Assembly: GCA_017503945.1 (NCBI GenBank)
Contig: JAFVSB010000107.1
Span: 1-18,190, forward strand
Reading direction: 5' to 3'
Length of the DNA stretch: 18,190 bases
From: Clostridia bacterium
Lineage (GTDB): Bacteria; Bacillota; Clostridia; UMGS1810
Part shown: piece after piece, positions 14,330 through 18,190 of the stretch
How positions within the stretch are numbered: position 1 is the stretch's first letter
How the letters are laid out: the number at the start of each line of letters is the position of its first letter
Made by a program: the position numbers and the translations under genes
Notes under the pieces: model-generated
What the model was told of the DNA's origin: nothing
What the model saw: only the letters and a program-made list of their open reading frames with translations
The model's database searches: none

Positions 14330-15202
14330 ATGTTAAAGAAATATTCAATTGCAAATTTTAATATAAGCGTTGACATCAACAAAAATGATGATTTTTTTTG
14401 TAAGAGGCTCTCGGCATATGAGAGTGATTTTTGCTCTGAACCTGACATAAGCTTTTCGCTCAGGCGCACCTCGCGCACTATCAAAACAGATTATGCGAAT
14501 CTTCAAAGAATAGGTGCCGACAAATATTATTGCAAGGTAGATGGCGCCGATGCCATAATCAACTATGATCCTCAAAAGGGGAAGATAATAGCCCTCACAA
14601 AATTCAATCATGACTATAGCCATATTGACATAGTGTCATTTGATGTATCGTGTGATTATGATTGGGAACCGACTCATTTCAACCACAATCTGGTGGGCAA
14701 TGCTATGCACTATGTGGCAGCAATGCACTCTGCCTTTGTGTTCCATTCTTCGGCAATTGCCTGCTCCGATGGCGGAGTGCTTTTTTCGGCACAGTCGGGC
14801 ACAGGCAAGTCTACTCACACGGCTCTTTGGCTTTCAGAATTTGACGATGCTGTTATCCTCAATGATGATACTCCCATCATTCGACTGACCAATGACGGCA
14901 GTGTAGAGCTTTGCGGCACTCCCTGGGCAGGTACCACGGGCATCAATGCAAATAAAATTGTTCCTTTAAAGGGCATCGTGTTTATTTCCCGTTCGGCCAC
15001 CAACACCATTGAAAAGATCCCTTCTCAGGAGGCATTGAAGTTGTTTTTTGAAGCGATTATGCCGCCTCTTAATGCGCGCATGCATCTTGCATATCTCGAC
15101 ACCATCAAGTCAATGTTTATAAATGTGCCAATATACTCTCTCAAATGCAATATGCTTGCAGACGCTGCCCATGTGGCCAGAGAAGGTATCTTTGGCAGAT
15201 AG
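14330..15202 (+). CDS. HPr kinase/phosphorylase-like P-loop protein
   Basis: The 290 residues end in a domain related to the catalytic part of HPr kinase (PEPCK-like fold), in the variant found beside PqqD-like genes. Visible are HSSAIACSDGGVLFSA, the Walker A AQSGTGKST (154-162) followed by HTALWL, the acidic NDD (178-180) and GTPWAGTTGIN (196-206). True HprK proteins have a different N-terminal domain and act on HPr. This one has an unrelated N-terminal half. Related kinases in some lasso-peptide clusters phosphorylate a serine of the peptide, so the Ser-rich 62-aa peptide just upstream is a reasonable but unproven substrate. The start at ATG 14330 has only a weak AGGT site. A GTG at 14279 is an alternative. 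The preceding terminator implies its own promoter. Confidence 0.88.
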   Translation: MLKKYSIANFNISVDINKNDDFFCKRLSAYESDFCSEPDISFSLRRTSRTIKTDYANLQRIGADKYYCKVDGADAIINYDPQKGKIIALTKFNHDYSHIDIVSFDVSCDYDWEPTHFNHNLVGNAMHYVAAMHSAFVFHSSAIACSDGGVLFSAQSGTGKSTHTALWLSEFDDAVILNDDTPIIRLTNDGSVELCGTPWAGTTGINANKIVPLKGIVFISRSATNTIEKIPSQEALKLFFEAIMPPLNARMHLAYLDTIKSMFINVPIYSLKCNMLADAAHVAREGIFGR

Positions 15203-15257
15203 CGGTTTATGTTATGCTGGCACTACTCCATGTCATTTTGCGGCTTTTCTTTCTTTT

Positions 15258-15325
15258 TGTCATTCTGAGCGAAGCGAAGAATCTCAAAAACAAGATTCCT
15301 CGTCGCACTGCTCCTCGCAATGACA
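15258..15325. repeat. Full dispersed hairpin repeat, 68 bp
   Basis: The element starts TGTCATTCTGAGCGAAGCG and ends CTCCTCGCAATGACA. Its two halves are inverted, diverged copies of one another, with terminal TGTCATT/AATGACA. The left arm recurs at 11176-11205. The sequence resembles short repeats widespread between genes in Clostridia. It lies in the 237-base gap between the HPr-kinase-like and SLH genes. Besides it I see no clear promoter there. Confidence 0.75.
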
Positions 15326-15439
15326 GCTTACGAGATTAATCGCAATGCTCACAGTGACAGAATCATGAGCATCTTTGTCGCAACAACAAATATTTTTTGT
15401 CATTGCTATATCATATAAATAAACAAAGGAGATATAATT

Positions 15440-17047
15440 ATGAAAAAAATAATTTCAGTAATTCTTAGCTTCGTTCTTCTTGTATCCTCACTCACTGCTT
15501 TTGCTGCATCGTTCACTGACTTTGATGACAGTCACTGGGCTGCAAGCTATGTGAATGAGCTTGTGGCAGAAGGCACCATCAACGGATTTGAAGATGGTTC
15601 ATTCCGCCCTGCCGGCACAGTTACAAGAGCCGAATTTGTTAAGATGATTGGCAAAGGTCCCGATAGAGCCCCTGCCGATTTTTCCGATGTACCCCAGTCG
15701 CACTGGGCATATGAATACATCATGACATCAGGTCTTGATGCAGTGCAAGATAACTCCTTCATGCCATCTCAGCCAATCACCAGAGGCGAAGTGGCAAATC
15801 TTTTGTGGAAAAGGGCAGGCAGCCCTATGGGCATCACTGCGCCTCCCATCATCAACACTCAGAGCGACAACCGCGATGCTATCAGCTGGCTATATACCAA
15901 CAGCATCATGACAGGCGATGACAACATCAACCTCCGCCTTGCCGACACTCTCACAAGAGCAGAAGCTGCAGCACTCATCGTGCGTTCGCGCAAGGTTAAC
16001 GCTTCCACTGCCAAAACCAATTTTTATGATGCAGTATCACCCGAAGTGTTAAAAATTGCCTATGAGGCCTTTGCTGTTGTAGACAAGCCATATTCCGAAT
16101 CTGACACCATCACCAATGGAGAGCTTGCCATGGCGGCGGCCCGTTTGCTTTCAGGTCATGACAAACCAGATTATCCTGGTGTGTCTGCGACCACAAGTTT
16201 CAAACATCAGTATGCCCAGCCTCTCAACATGCTTTGCCGCTATTATCTTGGTGAAGAAAATGACAATGCTGAGTATATTGAAAAAAATGCCACTGTTAAA
16301 GAAGCAATACTTGCTCTTACCTTTGTAACACTCAGAAAATCTCACTCTCCTATAACCTTTGACGAATCAGGCAGTACATATGCGCTCGTGAGTGCATCTA
16401 CTACCCCTGCCGAAGCATTTTTGAAATGTGCCTACCAAAACGGTATCTCTCTTTCAGCTGACATGACCCTTGATGCCGACAAATCCATCACTCTCAAGGA
16501 ATTTGCAGCCCTTCTTCTTCAGTTTGACGGCTTTTCAGGGTTTACAACCTTTGATGGTACAAGTGCACACAGTTTCTCCAAAGATATGAAATTCAACACC
16601 AATATTGGTGCATATCCTGCCACAAGCGCAGACTATCGCATCATCGTTGCAGGCGTACCAAATCGTGTGTATGAGAAATCATATGTAGGTGCAGTTAAAA
16701 CTCCTGCCGAAACATATGATGTGACCAATCCCTTTGATGGAATTTTCAACACCATGTTCACTCAGCTTCGTGCATCATGTGCACAAAAGGGTATAAGCAT
16801 TTCAATTCTTTCATCGCCAACTCTCTCTGTGGAGACTTCAAATGGCTATACCTTCAGAGTGAAGCTTACCGTGATTGAAAAGGGCAGTGCTGCAACTCTT
16901 TCTGATATAGTAAAATGCGCCAGTGCTGACATAGGAGCCAAAACTCTTTCAAACGGTGAGGAAATCTGGCTCGATATAAACACAGGCACACCACTTAACG
17001 ATATCATCATTTCACTGGATGATGTATATGTAAATCAACTTATATAA
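15440..17047 (+). CDS. Secreted S-layer homology (SLH) domain protein
   Basis: The 535-residue protein has a Sec signal peptide (KKIISVILSFVLLVSSLTAFA, cleavage near residue 23) and is expected on the cell surface, bound to secondary cell wall polymer through SLH domains. SLH1 spans about 24-67 (FTDFDDSHWAASYVNEL through TVTRAEFVKMI). SLH2 spans about 78-127 (FSDVPQSHWAYEYI through ITRGEVANLLWKRAG). A more diverged SLH3 spans about 139-180 (DAISWLYTNSIMTG, TLTRAEAAALIV). Two weaker SLH-like endings appear later (TITNGELAMAAARLLSG and SITLKEFAALLLQFDG). The last ~150 residues are a mixed domain I do not recognise. AAAGGAGA (15425-15432) precedes the ATG. The domains are N-terminal, directly after the signal peptide. 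Confidence 0.93.
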   Translation: MKKIISVILSFVLLVSSLTAFAASFTDFDDSHWAASYVNELVAEGTINGFEDGSFRPAGTVTRAEFVKMIGKGPDRAPADFSDVPQSHWAYEYIMTSGLDAVQDNSFMPSQPITRGEVANLLWKRAGSPMGITAPPIINTQSDNRDAISWLYTNSIMTGDDNINLRLADTLTRAEAAALIVRSRKVNASTAKTNFYDAVSPEVLKIAYEAFAVVDKPYSESDTITNGELAMAAARLLSGHDKPDYPGVSATTSFKHQYAQPLNMLCRYYLGEENDNAEYIEKNATVKEAILALTFVTLRKSHSPITFDESGSTYALVSASTTPAEAFLKCAYQNGISLSADMTLDADKSITLKEFAALLLQFDGFSGFTTFDGTSAHSFSKDMKFNTNIGAYPATSADYRIIVAGVPNRVYEKSYVGAVKTPAETYDVTNPFDGIFNTMFTQLRASCAQKGISISILSSPTLSVETSNGYTFRVKLTVIEKGSAATLSDIVKCASADIGAKTLSNGEEIWLDINTGTPLNDIIISLDDVYVNQLI

Positions 17048-17081
17048 ACTTGTTTTTCATCAAAAATAGGAAGGTAGTACA

Positions 17082-17732
17082 ATGAAAAAGTTTAGCAACA
17101 TCTTTGTTACTTCGGCAGTTATTGCATATGCTCTGAAGTTTATGGTGGAGGTGGTAATGTATGTATACACCATATACAACAAAAGTGAAATTTATTATGA
17201 TGACTGGTATCTTTTTTTGCCGCAGGTTGTATCTGCAGTGCTTTTGACCGTTTTCTACAGCCTTTTTATGACCAGAAAATTTTATGGCGTTTTTATTAAG
17301 CTTTCCGCGTTTGTCATGATACTTCTTAACCTTATGTTCATTGGGATTCTCATCTATGATAGAACTCTTGGTTATGTGTTCTATTTCGCATTGGTTGCAG
17401 CGGTCAATTTTTTGAATGCACTCTTTATAAAGTGCAACATTATCCCCGCAAGAAAACCCGGTGCCATTGAATACGGCCCCATGATTTTTGAAATAGTGTC
17501 ATTTGTAGCGATGGCTGTGTCGCTCTATTCGGTATTTTGCGGCTTCCCTCTTTCATACAACAAGATTCTGCACATGTGGGATTATTACGATTCTATGGGA
17601 AGCATGAAAATGAATATTGTTTCTGCCGGAGTAATTTTGCTTCAGTACATTATGTGTCTTAAAAATGACAGCGAATATGTGAGAGACAATATGTTTGATG
17701 AACCCATGCTGCTGGAAGAAAGTGAAGAGTGA
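17082..17732 (+). CDS. Multi-pass membrane protein of unknown function
   Basis: I do not recognise this 216-residue protein. It has about six hydrophobic segments, near residues 8-30, 45-63, 70-91, 95-115, 133-155 and 176-193, and an acidic C-terminal tail (DEPMLLEESEE) that would lie in the cytoplasm if both ends do. There are no catalytic or transport motifs I can name. AGGAAGGT (17068-17075) precedes ATG 17082. It starts 34 bases after the SLH protein without a visible terminator between them, so co-transcription is likely. No functional link between the two is apparent from sequence. Confidence 0.85.
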   Translation: MKKFSNIFVTSAVIAYALKFMVEVVMYVYTIYNKSEIYYDDWYLFLPQVVSAVLLTVFYSLFMTRKFYGVFIKLSAFVMILLNLMFIGILIYDRTLGYVFYFALVAAVNFLNALFIKCNIIPARKPGAIEYGPMIFEIVSFVAMAVSLYSVFCGFPLSYNKILHMWDYYDSMGSMKMNIVSAGVILLQYIMCLKNDSEYVRDNMFDEPMLLEESEE

Positions 17733-17820
17733 TGCTGTTATCACAGACATTTCGGCATTTGCAACAATTTGAGCTCTTTAAATTTATGCAAAACGACTAT
17801 AAAATTGTTGGTTTTTTCAC

Positions 17821-17849
17821 TTGCAACTATTGGAATTATCTGTTATAAT
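17821..17849 (+). promoter_or_regulatory. Strong promoter for the HU gene
   Basis: TTGCAA (17821-17826), a 17-bp spacer and a perfect TATAAT (17844-17849). The start of transcription would fall about 30 bases before the HU ATG. Confidence 0.85.
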
Positions 17850-17887
17850 GATAATAGCTTAAAATTTTCAGGAGGTAGTAGGTAGAA

Positions 17888-18160
17888 ATGAACAAAAGTG
17901 AATTGATTGCTAAAATAGCAGAAAAATCAGAATTATCTAAAAAAGACGCCGAAAAAGCTTTAAACGCATTTGTTGACAGTGTTACTGATGCACTCGTTGC
18001 AGGCGATAAAGTTGTTCTCGTTGGTTTCGGTTCCTTTGAAACCAAGAAGCGTGCTGCAAGAAAGGGCAAAAACCCCCAGACTGGTGCAGAAATCGATATT
18101 CCTGCAACAACAGTTCCTGCTTTCAAAGTAGGTAAAGCTCTTAAAGAAGCTGTAAAATAA
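17888..18160 (+). CDS. hup: HU family nucleoid DNA-binding protein
   Basis: HU is a small dimeric protein that bends and compacts DNA. The 90 residues match the family length and carry MNKSELIAKIAEKSELSKKD, the dimer-core VVLVGFGSFE, and the beta-arm motif RKGKNPQTGAEIDIPATTVP, ending in FKVGKALKEAVK. An AGGAGGT site lies at 17870-17876, with a second AGGT closer to the ATG. The strong promoter upstream fits an abundant protein. A short hairpin may start after the stop codon, but the window ends there. Confidence 0.97.
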   Translation: MNKSELIAKIAEKSELSKKDAEKALNAFVDSVTDALVAGDKVVLVGFGSFETKKRAARKGKNPQTGAEIDIPATTVPAFKVGKALKEAVK

Positions 18161-18190
18161 TTCAGGTTTCAAACCCCTGCCCTGCAAACG

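Noticed and set aside
14330..15202. True HPr kinase/phosphorylase HprK
   Set aside because: The N-terminal half is unlike HprK, and the P-loop context (SGTGKSTHTALWL) is that of the PqqD-associated variant.

Overview
The window comes from a low-to-moderate GC Gram-positive bacterium of the class Clostridia (Bacillota). The order smc, ftsY, ylxM, ffh, rpsP, KH-domain gene, rimM, trmD, rplS, lepB, rbgA, rnhB, yraN is the classic Firmicutes SRP/ribosome-maturation neighbourhood. The S-layer-homology (SLH) protein and the repeat types fit an anaerobic, possibly gut-dwelling clostridium. That lifestyle is inference. Every gene I can support lies on the + strand.

Region 1 (1-9374) is conserved housekeeping DNA. 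It holds the 3' end of smc overlapping ftsY, then a strong terminator and a new promoter, then ylxM-ffh-rpsP-khpA. Next come rimM-trmD, rplS with its own promoter and structured leader, and lepB, rbgA, rnhB and yraN in tight succession. Together these genes cover chromosome organisation, co-translational membrane targeting (Ffh, FtsY, YlxM), ribosomal proteins S16 and L19, 30S and 50S maturation (RimM, RbgA), tRNA methylation (TrmD), signal-peptide cleavage (LepB) and RNA:DNA hybrid removal (RnhB). The block is interrupted by two non-coding insertions. One is a pair of 54-bp repeats with a palindrome after ftsY. The other is a 276-bp branched inverted-repeat element bounded by TA between khpA and rimM.

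Region 2 (9420-15202) is accessory. It holds an unrecognised Cys-rich 328-aa protein, a PqqD-like peptide-binding protein, a small Ser/His S26-type peptidase-like protein, and an ABC exporter half-transporter. A separate transcription unit follows with its own promoter and terminator. It encodes a secreted protein whose start region is out of frame, and a 62-aa peptide with a leader-like N-terminus (YVKP...ENIA). Last comes an HPr-kinase-like P-loop protein. PqqD-like, HPrK-like and ABC proteins occur together in RiPP (ribosomally made, modified peptide) clusters such as kinase-containing lasso peptide clusters. Here the lasso cyclase and any radical SAM enzyme are absent from the window. The set could be a peptide processing, phosphorylation and export system of unknown type; this is inference.

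Region 3 (15203-18190) holds a dispersed hairpin repeat, a secreted SLH-domain protein, a multi-pass membrane protein of unknown function and an HU-family DNA-binding protein behind a near-consensus promoter.
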